DNA of 64,000 nucleotides from JAVBOW01 sp031550615 (GTDB lineage: Bacteria; Bacteroidota; Bacteroidia; Bacteroidales; Rikenellaceae). Made by a program: the position numbers and the translations under genes. Under the pieces are notes generated by a model. It did no database searches, was not told the origin of the DNA, and worked only from the letters and a program-made list of their open reading frames with translations. Position 1 is the stretch's first letter; every line of letters begins with the position of its first letter. Location of the stretch: the NCBI GenBank assembly GCA_031550615.1, contig JAVBOL010000003.1:62001-126000 (forward strand), in the 5' to 3' direction. Shown piece after piece: positions 1 through 8,488 of this stretch.

Positions 1-1229
1 CGGTAAAGCTCGGGGTTGCATTCGAAGTCGAATTCGCTCTCTCCACGGCGCTCGACGCTGCCGACCACGTCGGATATGGTGATCTGGTGCACGTCGCGGC
101 ACGGGATATAGACGTTGACTCTCTCGTCGTCGTTATTCTGCACAGCCGAGAGCAGTCCGGCGCGCTCAAGGTCGAATACCACATCGCGCACGATACGCAG
201 GGGCAGCCCCAGGCGCGAGGCTATGAATTCGCAGGTCACACCGCCGCCGTTGCCGTCCACGAAGCTGCGTATGGCCACCAGCATCGAGGCTACGAGTACC
301 TTCTGGCGGTGGTCGTAGCTCATGTGCAGCGACTCGCGCTCCTGCTCATAGCGGGTAATGTTCTGGTATGCGAAAGAGAGCTCCGCCCCGGCCAGCACGA
401 TCTGCCAGCTGCTCTGCAACCATATAAGGAACAGGGGCAGGGCGGCGAAACTACCGTAAATGGCATTGTATGAGGTCATCCATGTCTGGAGGTAGACGTA
501 CGCTATCTGGAAGATCTGGAAAAGCGTGCCGGCGATTATACCTGCCGGGATGGCGCTGCGCAACTTGACGCGCGTGTTGGGCATCACGCTGTAAATGAAC
601 ACGAACATCACCCACATGGTGACCAGCGAGGCGATGCCGTAGACCACGTCCAGTATCCACGACGAGGAAAATGCGTCGAGGTTGGTCTTGATGTAAATCG
701 CTATCGAGTTGGAGATCACCCACAGGATAGGCGCGATGAAGACCACGCTCAGGTAGTCGCTCAGCTTACGGGCTATAGTGCGCGAACGGCGCACCTCCCA
801 GATGTTGTTGAAAGCGCCCTCTGCGTTACCGAAAAGGCGGATAACGGCCCACACCAGCACCACGAAGCTGACCGAGGCGATAACCCCTCCCTTGGTGCGG
901 GCGAGCATATTGTTGGCGAACGCAAGCACCTGCTCTACAAGTTCATGGTACTGTGCGAATTCGGTGTAGAGGTACTGCTCGAAGGAGAGCTCCATGCCGA
1001 AGCCCTTGACGATGCCGAAGATCATCGCGATGATCGGCACTATGGACATCATCGTGTAGAAAGTCAGCGCGGCGGAGGTCTGGTCGAGGCGGTGGTCGCC
1101 GAAGCCTTTACCGGTGTATATCAGCACCTTGGCCTGACGCACAGCCCAACGCACAGTACGCGAGCGATATTCGTGCTCGCCTTTGCTCCAGATACCGTTT
1201 CGGATGAATTCTGTGATCTTCTTTACCAT
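1..1229 (-). CDS. YihY/BrkB family inner-membrane protein (3' end outside window)
   Basis: The reading frame opens at the ATG complementary to 1227-1229 and is still open at base 1, so about 409 codons are visible and the C-terminus is missing. The N-terminal ~290 residues are hydrophobic with several membrane segments and the family hallmark near SSWQIVLAGAELSFAYQN, typical of the YihY/BrkB family. The part after it looks like a soluble winged-helix-like tail (stretches such as FIASRLGLPLRIVRDVVFDL), as in long Bacteroidetes members. The family was once called ribonuclease BN, but this is a membrane protein of unknown transport or envelope role. A TATCTTTG -7 box lies 20 bases upstream. Family assignment is firm; function is not. 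Confidence 0.88.
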   Translation of the reverse strand, partial: MVKKITEFIRNGIWSKGEHEYRSRTVRWAVRQAKVLIYTGKGFGDHRLDQTSAALTFYTMMSIVPIIAMIFGIVKGFGMELSFEQYLYTEFAQYHELVEQVLAFANNMLARTKGGVIASVSFVVLVWAVIRLFGNAEGAFNNIWEVRRSRTIARKLSDYLSVVFIAPILWVISNSIAIYIKTNLDAFSSSWILDVVYGIASLVTMWVMFVFIYSVMPNTRVKLRSAIPAGIIAGTLFQIFQIAYVYLQTWMTSYNAIYGSFAALPLFLIWLQSSWQIVLAGAELSFAYQNITRYEQERESLHMSYDHRQKVLVASMLVAIRSFVDGNGGGVTCEFIASRLGLPLRIVRDVVFDLERAGLLSAVQNNDDERVNVYIPCRDVHQITISDVVGSVERRGESEFDFECNPELY

Positions 1230-1248
1230 TCGCGCCTTGATTTAACTG

Positions 1249-1256
1249 CAAAGATA
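1249..1256 (-). promoter_or_regulatory. -7 promoter box TATCTTTG for the YihY gene
   Basis: On the minus strand the octamer TATCTTTG matches the Bacteroidetes -7 consensus TAnnTTTG. The predicted transcript start is about 6 nt downstream, leaving a leader of roughly 14 nt before the ATG at 1229. No clear TTG -33 element is seen. Confidence 0.5.
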
Positions 1257-1262
1257 AGTTTT

Positions 1263-2438
1263 TTACTTTAAAATAACCGCGTGTTGCGCACCGCCCACCA
1301 CACAAAAGGCTATCGCAGCCGTGCCGCCCTCCTTAACGCCCAACGCCCGGGCGATCACGGCGTTGGAAACGGGGAATCCGCGCTGCATGATCTGCACCGC
1401 GCGCACTCCGCGTTCGCGCAGCAAGGCTTTCAGCGCACGGGGGTTATACGGCTGGACAGACTCTATTTCATAGTGGCGGTACATGCCCCCGGCGGGCAGC
1501 CGATCGGCAAAGGCGTAGCCGTCGCCGGCGCTCAGCGGCAGACCGTGCGATGCAGCCCACGCCCCGGCCAGGCGCACCTTGCGCAGCGAAACGTCGGGCA
1601 GCAGCAGGTAGCGATAGGGCGGGGCGAAGACTGCCGGCGGGGCTGTGGCCGCTCCTTGCTGCAATGAAAAACCCTCTCCGCCGGCTATCGAGGCGCGAAG
1701 CGTAGGCTGCCCGATTTCGTCGGAGGTGACGATCAGCAGTTCCTTGCATTCGTCGCCAGCGGACACCGCCTCGACGAGCGTATGGCGACCGAAAATACGG
1801 AATGCCTCGGCGGCGTCGAACAACGGCGAAGCTTTGATGACCACCCGCGGGGCTATCTCATGCAGCCGTCCATGCAGCCGGACCACATCGGGGGCGCAAT
1901 CTTCCAGCAACACCAGTTTGCGGTTTCCCACGGCGCGGCGGTCGGGATCGGCGTAGACCATATCGGCTGTCAGGTCGGGAGTGGACGTATAATCCTCGGC
2001 GGCGATGTTGACCACCTCGATATTTGCCAACCCCAGGCGGGCGAAGTTGATGCGGGCCAACTCGGAGAGCACCGGGTCGCGCTCGACTGCGGTAACGCGG
2101 GCGAAATGGCGGGCGAAGTTCGCCGAATCGACGCCCAGGCCGCATGTGAGGTCTATGCAATGTCCTCCCGTCCAGCGTTTGTGGGCGGCGCATTCGGCGC
2201 TTCCGGCCTGTTCGTACGAAAGTGGCGGGATGATGCAGCGGGAGGCGTGGTAGTGGGGCAGTTTGGTGCGCGCACGCTGCAAGTACTTGACCTGCGTGGC
2301 GATGAGCGGCAACGCAGCGCCCAGCGTGCGGGAAAGCTGCTTGTCGGCGGCTACGGCGGCGGGGTCACGGGTGAGGTTGGCCTCTATGGCCCCGCGCACG
2401 TCGTCGCGGCAGAGGATATTTACTTCGTCTAAAGTCAT
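1263..2438 (-). CDS. THUMP-like class I SAM-dependent methyltransferase
   Basis: This 391-residue protein has a Rossmann methyltransferase core: motif I DLTCGLGVDSANF at about 96-108, an acidic motif II (VERDP, ~118-122) and YADPDRR at ~162-168 in the position of the catalytic motif IV. A C-terminal THUMP-like segment (from ~300, MYRHYEIESVQPYNPRALK) is characteristic of a Bacteroidetes family annotated as THUMP-like/RSP_2648-type methyltransferases. An RNA substrate is likely from the THUMP-like region but is inferred. Its start overlaps the comEC stop by 4 bases (ATGA), so it is the last gene of the recombinase-comEC operon. Confidence 0.82.
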   Translation of the reverse strand: MTLDEVNILCRDDVRGAIEANLTRDPAAVAADKQLSRTLGAALPLIATQVKYLQRARTKLPHYHASRCIIPPLSYEQAGSAECAAHKRWTGGHCIDLTCGLGVDSANFARHFARVTAVERDPVLSELARINFARLGLANIEVVNIAAEDYTSTPDLTADMVYADPDRRAVGNRKLVLLEDCAPDVVRLHGRLHEIAPRVVIKASPLFDAAEAFRIFGRHTLVEAVSAGDECKELLIVTSDEIGQPTLRASIAGGEGFSLQQGAATAPPAVFAPPYRYLLLPDVSLRKVRLAGAWAASHGLPLSAGDGYAFADRLPAGGMYRHYEIESVQPYNPRALKALLRERGVRAVQIMQRGFPVSNAVIARALGVKEGGTAAIAFCVVGGAQHAVILK

Positions 2439-3925
2439 GCGAATGGATTTTCCGGCCTTTTTCGACCGCGCAACGAAAGCGCGACGAAAACGACCGCGTA
2501 TAAAAGGTAGACAAGCCCCACCCCGGCTGCGGAAAGGTGCACTTCAGCCGCCGCCCCGGGCAGCGAGGCCGCACCCCACACTATATCGTTCTGCAACTTG
2601 GCGACATGGCCTATCGCCCACCCTGCGGCCTGTTGCAGCAAATCCAGCGGGGCGACGATCCATCCCAGCGACAGCAGCACCAAAATATTGGAGGTCAGGA
2701 TCACCGGAGGGTTCACCAGCAGACCGACCAGGGGAAAATTCGAGAAATAGTAGGCTACAAGGGGCGCCGTGCCGACGGTGGCGACCACCCCGACCGTGAA
2801 CGTCCCGACGAATGCGTCCATCCACCGGCGGCGGGTGCGGACCAGATCGAATACCGGTTTATAGCAAAGCATGATCGACAGCACGGCGATGATCGAGAGC
2901 TGGAAACTCACGTCGAAAAGCTGCGAGGGGTCGAGAAGCAGCAGAACCGCCGCCGTGGCCGCCATCACGTTGAGCATCCCCCGGTGCAGCGAAGCCGCCA
3001 GCGCCACCTGCGCCCCGGTAAACATCATCGCGGCGCGCATCGCCGGGGCGGAAAGCCCGGTCATGGCGGCGTAGATCCAGATTGCGGCCACCGCTATGAC
3101 ATTCTTCACGATATGTCCGCGCCTTAACAGCGGCAGCAGCCACAGCAGGGCGTTGACCAGCACGAAGACGATGGCCATGTGGATGCCCGACACGGAGAGC
3201 AGGTGCGAAGCCCCGACCCGCGAGTAAGCCTGTTTCAGGGCGGGCGACATGATGCGCCTCTCCCCCGTCGTCATGGCAGAAACCAGCGCGAACTCATCGT
3301 CCGGCATCCCCAGGCGGGCGATGCGTCCGGTCGCCCCGCGCTGCATCCGCGCGGCGGCTATGCGGGGTGAACGCGCGTCGTAAGGGTTGACCGCCACTAC
3401 ACCGTCCCGGGTTACGAAAGCGTGACCTCGGAAGCCGCGCACGCGCATCAGGTTGGCATACCCCGACGAATCGGGGCGGTTGAGCCACGCCGCGCAGACC
3501 ATCTCGTGCCCGATGGCGACCTTATGGCATGTGTCGACGCTAAGGGTGATCCTCTGCCTCGCCTTGTGCCACGCGGTGTCGCGCCACGCTTCGACCCATG
3601 CCGTAGTGCGCTGCCAGCGTCCCGACGTGGCGGGGTTGTCCGTCACGCGCAGGTGCAGCAGCACCCTCTGCCCGGTGGGTATGGCATCCTGCGGGGCATG
3701 GAGCGCCGTGAGCGTCCAGCCGGTGAACGCCAGGCTCATGGATATATAAACCCATCCGATCCGTCTGCCCAGGGTAAACCAGGCGCACAGGTAGCACACC
3801 GCAAGTCCCGCGCAGGGCACCCACAGGGACACGTCGAGGTACCAACCCAAAAGCACGCCAGCCACAATGGCGGGCAGCATGCGCACGAACGGCATCGCAT
3901 CGAGCGGATGGCCTTTATCCTTCAT
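2435..3925 (-). CDS. ComEC/Rec2 family competence-type membrane protein
   Basis: A 496-residue polytopic membrane protein. An N-terminal pair of membrane segments and an OB-like periplasmic domain (DUF4131-type, residues ~30-190) are followed by the competence domain with the HLLSVSGIHMAIV signature (~235-247) and about seven further helices. ComEC forms the inner-membrane channel for single-stranded DNA in natural transformation. This protein ends after the membrane domain and lacks the C-terminal metallo-beta-lactamase domain present in longer homologues. It overlaps the upstream recombinase gene by 11 bases and the downstream methyltransferase by 4, which indicates tight co-transcription and translational coupling. 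A role in DNA uptake is family knowledge; competence of this organism is not shown. Confidence 0.88.
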   Translation of the reverse strand: MKDKGHPLDAMPFVRMLPAIVAGVLLGWYLDVSLWVPCAGLAVCYLCAWFTLGRRIGWVYISMSLAFTGWTLTALHAPQDAIPTGQRVLLHLRVTDNPATSGRWQRTTAWVEAWRDTAWHKARQRITLSVDTCHKVAIGHEMVCAAWLNRPDSSGYANLMRVRGFRGHAFVTRDGVVAVNPYDARSPRIAAARMQRGATGRIARLGMPDDEFALVSAMTTGERRIMSPALKQAYSRVGASHLLSVSGIHMAIVFVLVNALLWLLPLLRRGHIVKNVIAVAAIWIYAAMTGLSAPAMRAAMMFTGAQVALAASLHRGMLNVMAATAAVLLLLDPSQLFDVSFQLSIIAVLSIMLCYKPVFDLVRTRRRWMDAFVGTFTVGVVATVGTAPLVAYYFSNFPLVGLLVNPPVILTSNILVLLSLGWIVAPLDLLQQAAGWAIGHVAKLQNDIVWGAASLPGAAAEVHLSAAGVGLVYLLYAVVFVALSLRGRKRPENPFA

Positions 3926-4829
3926 CTGTCAGGGCGGCCAGGGGGTGGTGGTTTTCGAGGCTCGAACGCAGGTGCGTGCGGTCGAGGTGGGTGTATATCT
4001 CGGTGGTCAGGATCGACTCATGGCCGAGCAACTCCTGTATCTGGCGTATGTTCGCGCCCCCCTCCAGCAGGTGGGTAGCGAAGCTGTGGCGCATGGTGTG
4101 GGGACTGACGTTGCGCGTTATGCCAGCCGCGCCGACAGCCTTTTTCATTACATTGAATACCGCCATGCGCGAAAGCGGCCCCCCGAAGCGGTTCAAAAAA
4201 ACGATCTGCCGGCCAGCGGGCTTAGGCTCTATGTGAACGCGTTGCGCGAGGTACTGCTCGAGGCGTGTGCGCGCCTCGTCGCTCAGGGGCACAAGGCGCT
4301 GCTTGTCTCCTTTGCCTGTAACGCGCACCACGCCCTCGTCGAAAAAAAGGTCAGTCAGGCGCAGTCCCATGAGTTCCGACACACGCAACCCGCAGCTGTA
4401 AAGCATTTCGAGCATCGCACGGTCGCGGTGGCCGGCGGGCTGGCTCAGGTCTATCGTGGCCAGGGTGCGGTCTATCTCCTCCAGCGACAGCGTTTCGGGC
4501 AGGTGGCGCCGCATGCGTGGCATTTCGACGAAATCGGTGGCGGCGGCTTGCGATAAACCGGTATAGACAAGGTAGTTGAAAAACGATCTGAGCCCGCTCA
4601 GCGTGCGCGCCTGTGACGAAGCGGTCTTACCGCATTCATGGAGCGAGGCCATGAATTGCTCCACGTGCCCGCGCTCGGCCTTTTCGGGGGTCGTCGCGCA
4701 GTGCTCCCCGAGCCACTCGCCGAAGATCTGCAGGTCGAAAAGGTATGAGGCCACCGAATTGGCGGACATAGCGCGTTCGTGCGTCAGGTAACGCCCGTAA
4801 TCGTCGGCTATATCTTTCCACTCGCGCAT
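3915..4829 (-). CDS. xerD: Tyrosine recombinase of the XerC/XerD family
   Basis: The protein has a SAM-like N-terminal core-binding domain (~1-95) and a catalytic domain with the complete active site: R149 (CGLRVSEL), K173, H244-x-x-R247 (HTMRHSF), H270 (LLGHESI) and nucleophile Y279 (TEIYTHL). Its 304 residues match chromosomal XerC/D that resolve chromosome dimers at dif, rather than phage integrases. I start at 4829 (MREWKD) instead of an upstream codon at 4859 because the promoter box at 4848-4855 would lie inside the longer version. It is the first gene of an operon with comEC. Whether it is XerC or XerD cannot be settled from sequence alone. Confidence 0.9.
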   Translation of the reverse strand: MREWKDIADDYGRYLTHERAMSANSVASYLFDLQIFGEWLGEHCATTPEKAERGHVEQFMASLHECGKTASSQARTLSGLRSFFNYLVYTGLSQAAATDFVEMPRMRRHLPETLSLEEIDRTLATIDLSQPAGHRDRAMLEMLYSCGLRVSELMGLRLTDLFFDEGVVRVTGKGDKQRLVPLSDEARTRLEQYLAQRVHIEPKPAGRQIVFLNRFGGPLSRMAVFNVMKKAVGAAGITRNVSPHTMRHSFATHLLEGGANIRQIQELLGHESILTTEIYTHLDRTHLRSSLENHHPLAALTDEG

Positions 4830-4835
4830 TTTGAT

Positions 4836-4843
4836 TATCTTTG
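4836..4843 (+). promoter_or_regulatory. -7 promoter box TATCTTTG for prmA
   Basis: TATCTTTG matches TAnnTTTG and lies 20 bases before the prmA ATG at 4864, giving a predicted leader of about 15 nt. It sits in the 34-base gap between prmA and the divergent recombinase gene, next to the opposing box at 4848-4855. Confidence 0.55.
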
Positions 4844-4847
4844 TTCG

Positions 4848-4855
4848 CAAATTTA
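4848..4855 (-). promoter_or_regulatory. -7 promoter box TAAATTTG for the recombinase-comEC operon
   Basis: On the minus strand TAAATTTG matches TAnnTTTG, 18 bases ahead of the ATG at 4829. Together with the opposing box at 4836-4843 the two divergent promoters overlap so closely that their initiation regions interpenetrate. Confidence 0.55.
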
Positions 4856-4863
4856 ACAAAAAT

Positions 4864-5688
4864 ATGGACTACACCGAATTGTCGGTCGCCGTCGAGGGCG
4901 TCGAACAGGCAGATATAATCACAGCATGGCTGTCCGACTTCCCCTTCGAGAGTTTTGTCAACGAGGGCCGCACCCTGAAAGCCTATATCCCCGCTTCGCA
5001 GCTCATGGAGTGTAAAGAGGAGATCGACCTGGCGCTCTCCGGGCTTGGCGTCACGGGCCAGCGCTATATCATGATCGAGGCGCAGAACTGGAACTCGCTG
5101 TGGGAATCGAACTTCGAACCGGTCGACGTCGACGGGCGCTGCCTGATCCGCGCGCCTTTCCACACCCCTGCCACGAGCGGGACCGAGGTGGTGATAATGC
5201 CCAAAATGTCGTTCGGCACGGGGCACCACGCCACGACCTGGCTGATGAGCAAAGCGGTGATGGACAGCGATGTAAACGGCCTTAACGGCCTGGATATGGG
5301 CAGCGGCACGGGCGTGCTGGCCATCCTGGCCGCCCTGCGCGGCGCGGCGCATGTCGACGCGGTGGACATAGACGACTGGGCGTATGAAAACTCGCTCGAG
5401 AATATCGCCGCCAACGGGGTCGCGGACCGCGTGACGCCAATGCTTGGCGGCGCGGAAAAGATCGCCGGACGCAGTTACGACTTCATCCTGGCCAATATCA
5501 ACCTCAACATTCTGGTGCGCGACATGCCGGCCTACGCGGCCACCTTGCGCACGGGCGGAGAGATTTTTTTCAGCGGGATACTTCAAAGCGACATCCCCGC
5601 CCTCACGGCGCGCGCCACGGAGTTGGGGCTTACGGTCACAGGCTCGGCCCTAAAAGACGGCTGGGCTTGCGTGGCGGCGCGAAAGTAA
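4864..5688 (+). CDS. prmA: Ribosomal protein L11 methyltransferase
   Basis: PrmA methylates amino groups of ribosomal protein L11 using S-adenosylmethionine. The 274-residue protein has the N-terminal substrate-recognition domain followed by a Rossmann fold with motif I GLDMGSGTGVLAILAA (~139-154), DAVDID in motif II and LANINLNIL in place of the catalytic NPPY-type motif, as in PrmA. MPKMSFGTGHHATT just before motif I is a PrmA signature. The start at 4864 (MDYTEL) fits the promoter at 4836-4843; an in-frame codon at 4831 would precede the transcript start. The gene is monocistronic and ends at a hairpin shared with pepD. Confidence 0.93.
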   Translation: MDYTELSVAVEGVEQADIITAWLSDFPFESFVNEGRTLKAYIPASQLMECKEEIDLALSGLGVTGQRYIMIEAQNWNSLWESNFEPVDVDGRCLIRAPFHTPATSGTEVVIMPKMSFGTGHHATTWLMSKAVMDSDVNGLNGLDMGSGTGVLAILAALRGAAHVDAVDIDDWAYENSLENIAANGVADRVTPMLGGAEKIAGRSYDFILANINLNILVRDMPAYAATLRTGGEIFFSGILQSDIPALTARATELGLTVTGSALKDGWACVAARK

Positions 5689-5695
5689 ATTACAG

Positions 5696-5723
5696 AATGC
5701 GCGGTCCTGGTGGGCCGCGCATT
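5696..5723. terminator. Hairpin between convergent prmA and pepD
   Basis: AATGCGCGG at 5696-5704 pairs perfectly with CCGCGCATT at 5715-5723 around a 10-base loop. It lies between two convergent stop codons and can serve both strands, although neither side has a long T tract. Confidence 0.6.
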
Positions 5724-5725
5724 CA

Positions 5726-7177
5726 TTATTTCACCTGCGCGAGCAGTCCCGTGAGCAGTTTCCAGAACTTGTCGACGGTGGCGATCTCAAGCCTTTCGTC
5801 TGGCGAGTGCACCCCGCGCAGGGTCGGCCCGAAGGAGACCATTTCCAGGTCCGGGTATTTTTTCAGGAACAGCCCGCACTCCAGCCCGGCGTGTATCGCC
5901 CTAACCTTGGGCTCGGTGCCGAATAGCTTTTTATATAGTTCCACGGTCTGGCTGAGCAGGTGCGAATCGGGATCTGGCGTCCAGCCCGGGTAACCTTCCG
6001 AGTGGGCCACATGCGCCCCGGCGAGGTTGAACACGGCCTCGACACTCGCCGCGGCGTCATGTTTGGCGCTCTCCACCGAGGAGCGTTGCGAGGTGCACAC
6101 CACAACGCTGCCCCCCTCTCCCATCTTGACCGAGGCGAGGTTGGTCGAGGTTTCGACCAGCCCAGGCATCGTGCGGCTCATCGCCAGCACGCCGTTGGGC
6201 GCGGCCTGTATCGCTTCGAGCAACGAGATTTGCGTGCGGTGGTCGATGACCGTGCCGGAATCCGGCCCGGCGACGGCGCGCAGGGCGAATTTCATCCCCG
6301 GCTCGGTGGCTGCGAACTCGGCGCGGCATGCGGCGCCGGTCTTTTTGGCAAGACGCGTGAATGCCGCGGCGTTATGCGCCGGCACGCCTACCTCAGCCCA
6401 CGCTTCGCGCGGAATGGCATTGCGCAGATTGCCGCCGTCTATCGCGCACAGTCGCAGCCCAAACTCCTTAGAGGCAGGGAGCAACACCCTGGCAAGCAGC
6501 TTATTGGCATTGGCCAGCCCGTCATTGATATTATCGCCCGAGTGGCCTCCTTTAAGCCCTGAAACCGCCACGCGGAAATACTCCATCGCATGTGGCGCAG
6601 CCTCGCGAGTGGCGTTGAACGTAGCGAGGGTATCGATCCCGCCGGCACAACCGATGAATATTTCGCCCTCGTCCTCCGAATCGAGGTTTATAAGGTATTT
6701 ACCCTGCAACATCTGCTTACCGAGGCCGAAGGCGCCCGTCAGGCCGGTCTCCTCGTCGACCGTGAACAGCGCCTCGAGGGGGCCATGGGCGAGGTCCCCG
6801 GCGTCGAGCACGGCCAGCGCTGCGGCGATGCCTATGCCGTCGTCGGCACCGAGCGTAGTGCCCTGGGCGCGCACCCAATCCCCGTCGACCTTCACGCGGA
6901 TCGCATCGTGCATAAAGTCGAATCTGACCGAGGCGTTCTTCTCGCAGACCATATCCATGTGGCTCTGCAGCACCACTCCCGGACCCTGACGGTTACCGGG
7001 CTTGCGGATAACGACGTTGCCCGTTTTGTCTACCTTGCACTCCAGGCTGCGGGCGGCGGCGAAGTCCACGAGGTATTTACGGATAAGCCCTTCGTGTTTC
7101 GAGGGGCGCGGGATGCGCGTGATCTGTTCGAAAAATCCCCAAACCGGGGCGGGCGTAAGATGTGAAAGCTGGGCCAT
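5726..7177 (-). CDS. pepD: Aminoacyl-histidine dipeptidase / cytosol nonspecific dipeptidase (M20)
   Basis: A 483-residue zinc dipeptidase of the PepD branch of the M20 family, which hydrolyses dipeptides including Xaa-His in the cytosol. Visible active-site elements are H73 and D75 in LQSHMDMVCEK, the bridging D112 in LGADDGIGIA and the general-base glutamate in VDEETGLTGAFGL (~140-152). A dimerisation (lid) domain interrupts the catalytic domain, and the final metal-binding histidine fits RAIHAGLECG near residue 433. No signal peptide is present. Length and motifs match PepD closely. The gene stands alone, divergent from ispF. Confidence 0.93.
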   Translation of the reverse strand: MAQLSHLTPAPVWGFFEQITRIPRPSKHEGLIRKYLVDFAAARSLECKVDKTGNVVIRKPGNRQGPGVVLQSHMDMVCEKNASVRFDFMHDAIRVKVDGDWVRAQGTTLGADDGIGIAAALAVLDAGDLAHGPLEALFTVDEETGLTGAFGLGKQMLQGKYLINLDSEDEGEIFIGCAGGIDTLATFNATREAAPHAMEYFRVAVSGLKGGHSGDNINDGLANANKLLARVLLPASKEFGLRLCAIDGGNLRNAIPREAWAEVGVPAHNAAAFTRLAKKTGAACRAEFAATEPGMKFALRAVAGPDSGTVIDHRTQISLLEAIQAAPNGVLAMSRTMPGLVETSTNLASVKMGEGGSVVVCTSQRSSVESAKHDAAASVEAVFNLAGAHVAHSEGYPGWTPDPDSHLLSQTVELYKKLFGTEPKVRAIHAGLECGLFLKKYPDLEMVSFGPTLRGVHSPDERLEIATVDKFWKLLTGLLAQVK

Positions 7178-7241
7178 AACGTTATTTTTTGAGAGTAAAG
7201 TTAGAAATTATTCGTTAATTTGCGCTACAAATTCTCTTTCG

Positions 7242-7721
7242 ATGGACAACTTCCGCATAGGTCACGGCTACGACGTGCACGCCCTCGCGCCTGGGCTGCC
7301 GCTGCGCATCGGCGGGGTGACGATACCCCACCACAAGGGCTGCGTGGCGCACTCGGACGGCGACGTTCTGATCCATGCGCTGTGCGACGCGCTGCTGGGC
7401 GCTGCGGCGCTGGGCGACATAGGCAAACATTTCCCCGACACGAGCGACGAATTTCGCGGCATAGACAGCGTGGAGTTGCTGCGCCGCACCGTCGGATTAT
7501 TGCGCGGCGAGGGCTTTCGCATCGGCAACGTGGACACGACCCTGCTGCTTGAATCCCCCAAAATAAAACCGCATATCGAAGCCATGCGCAGCGTGCTGGC
7601 CGGGGCCATGGGCATAGACGCCGGTGCGGTATCGGTCAAAGCCACCACTAACGAGCGCCTGGGTTTCGTAGGCCGCCAGGAGGGGGTCGCCGCCGAAGCC
7701 GTGGCGTTGATATACAAATAG
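7242..7721 (+). CDS. ispF: 2-C-methyl-D-erythritol 2,4-cyclodiphosphate synthase
   Basis: IspF catalyses the fifth step of the non-mevalonate isoprenoid pathway, cyclising CDP-methylerythritol phosphate with loss of CMP. The 159-residue protein shows the metal ligands D11 and H13 (GHGYDVHAL) and H45 (SDGDVLIHALCDALLG), and the family signature KATTNERLGFVGRQEG near the C-terminus. Size equals the usual trimer-forming enzyme. The start at MDNFRIGHGYDVH is dictated by the alignment of that first motif; longer in-frame extensions run into pepD. It is followed immediately by a terminator. Confidence 0.96.
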   Translation: MDNFRIGHGYDVHALAPGLPLRIGGVTIPHHKGCVAHSDGDVLIHALCDALLGAAALGDIGKHFPDTSDEFRGIDSVELLRRTVGLLRGEGFRIGNVDTTLLLESPKIKPHIEAMRSVLAGAMGIDAGAVSVKATTNERLGFVGRQEGVAAEAVALIYK

Positions 7722-7757
7722 AAAGCCGCCCCGGCACTTGCAACCGGGGCGACTTTC
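7722..7757 (+). terminator. Terminator after ispF
   Basis: GAAAGCCGCCCCGG pairs with CCGGGGCGACTTTC with one internal mismatch, starting directly after the ispF stop codon. It lies between convergent ispF and the DUF4251 gene. Confidence 0.7.
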
Positions 7758-7784
7758 ATTAAAGAAGCGACGAAACGAACGGAT

Positions 7785-8357
7785 CTAATTATTACCCAGT
7801 ATGGTGCCGGTATACGTCACCGTGTTGAGGAAGTCGGACTCGATGTCGAGCGTACACTCACCGGTCTGCCCCTCGATGGAGAATTTAAAGCGGTAGTTAT
7901 TGGAGCTGTACAGGTTGGTTTCAAATGAAATATCCCACCCCTTGTTGTCTTTCTTCTGCACATAGAGCATCTTCGAGGGGTTGGGCACCGTATAGTTCAT
8001 TATCGTTATCGCGTAAGGCGGTGTCATGCCTACGAAGTACGGGACGCAGATATCGACATAGGTCGGATAGATGCCTATGCGGAAGTTGGGATTCGATATC
8101 TGGCGCAGACGCCCCGCTGGCTGCATCTGGAAGTCCTGGGGCAGGAAGCGAAAGTCATGGGTCATGACCACCGAATCGATGTAATTTTCGAACTGGGCCT
8201 GTTTGGCCTCGCGCTCTTTCTCCCTCTCCTCGCGGCGCATTTCACGCTCCTGCTTCGGAGTTTCAGCCGGGGTTTTTGCCGGGGCTGGCTGTGTCTGGGC
8301 CATCGCCCCGATGCTCACACCGCACGTAACGGCTAACATTGCGATCAATAATCTCAT
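7785..8357 (-). CDS. DUF4251 domain-containing secreted protein
   Basis: The 190-residue product begins with a signal peptide (about MRLLIAMLAVTCGVSIGAMA, cut near AQT), then a Pro/Glu/Arg-rich charged linker (~22-55) and a beta-rich domain with NYxVPNPSK and DISFE stretches matching DUF4251, a family known almost only from Bacteroidetes. These proteins are exported and may be envelope-attached; no molecular function is established. It stands alone between convergent ispF and the kinase terminator upstream. Nothing in the sequence suggests an enzyme active site. Confidence 0.8.
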   Translation of the reverse strand: MRLLIAMLAVTCGVSIGAMAQTQPAPAKTPAETPKQEREMRREEREKEREAKQAQFENYIDSVVMTHDFRFLPQDFQMQPAGRLRQISNPNFRIGIYPTYVDICVPYFVGMTPPYAITIMNYTVPNPSKMLYVQKKDNKGWDISFETNLYSSNNYRFKFSIEGQTGECTLDIESDFLNTVTYTGTILGNN

Positions 8358-8426
8358 GGTCTTGTTGGATAGTTTAGTGTTTTACGGTTACCGATACAAA
8401 TTCCTTGCCCTTTTATCGGTCTCGGG

Positions 8427-8465
8427 AAAAAAAGCGCCGTGACCACCCTCGGGCGGTCACGGCGC
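8427..8465 (-). terminator. Strong intrinsic terminator of the histidine kinase gene
   Basis: GCGCCGTGACC (8434-8444) and GGTCACGGCGC (8455-8465) form a perfect 11-bp stem. On the minus strand it is followed by a run of seven T, so it terminates the kinase transcript. Confidence 0.9.
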
Positions 8466-8488
8466 ATGGTTTTGCCGCATTGGCTAAA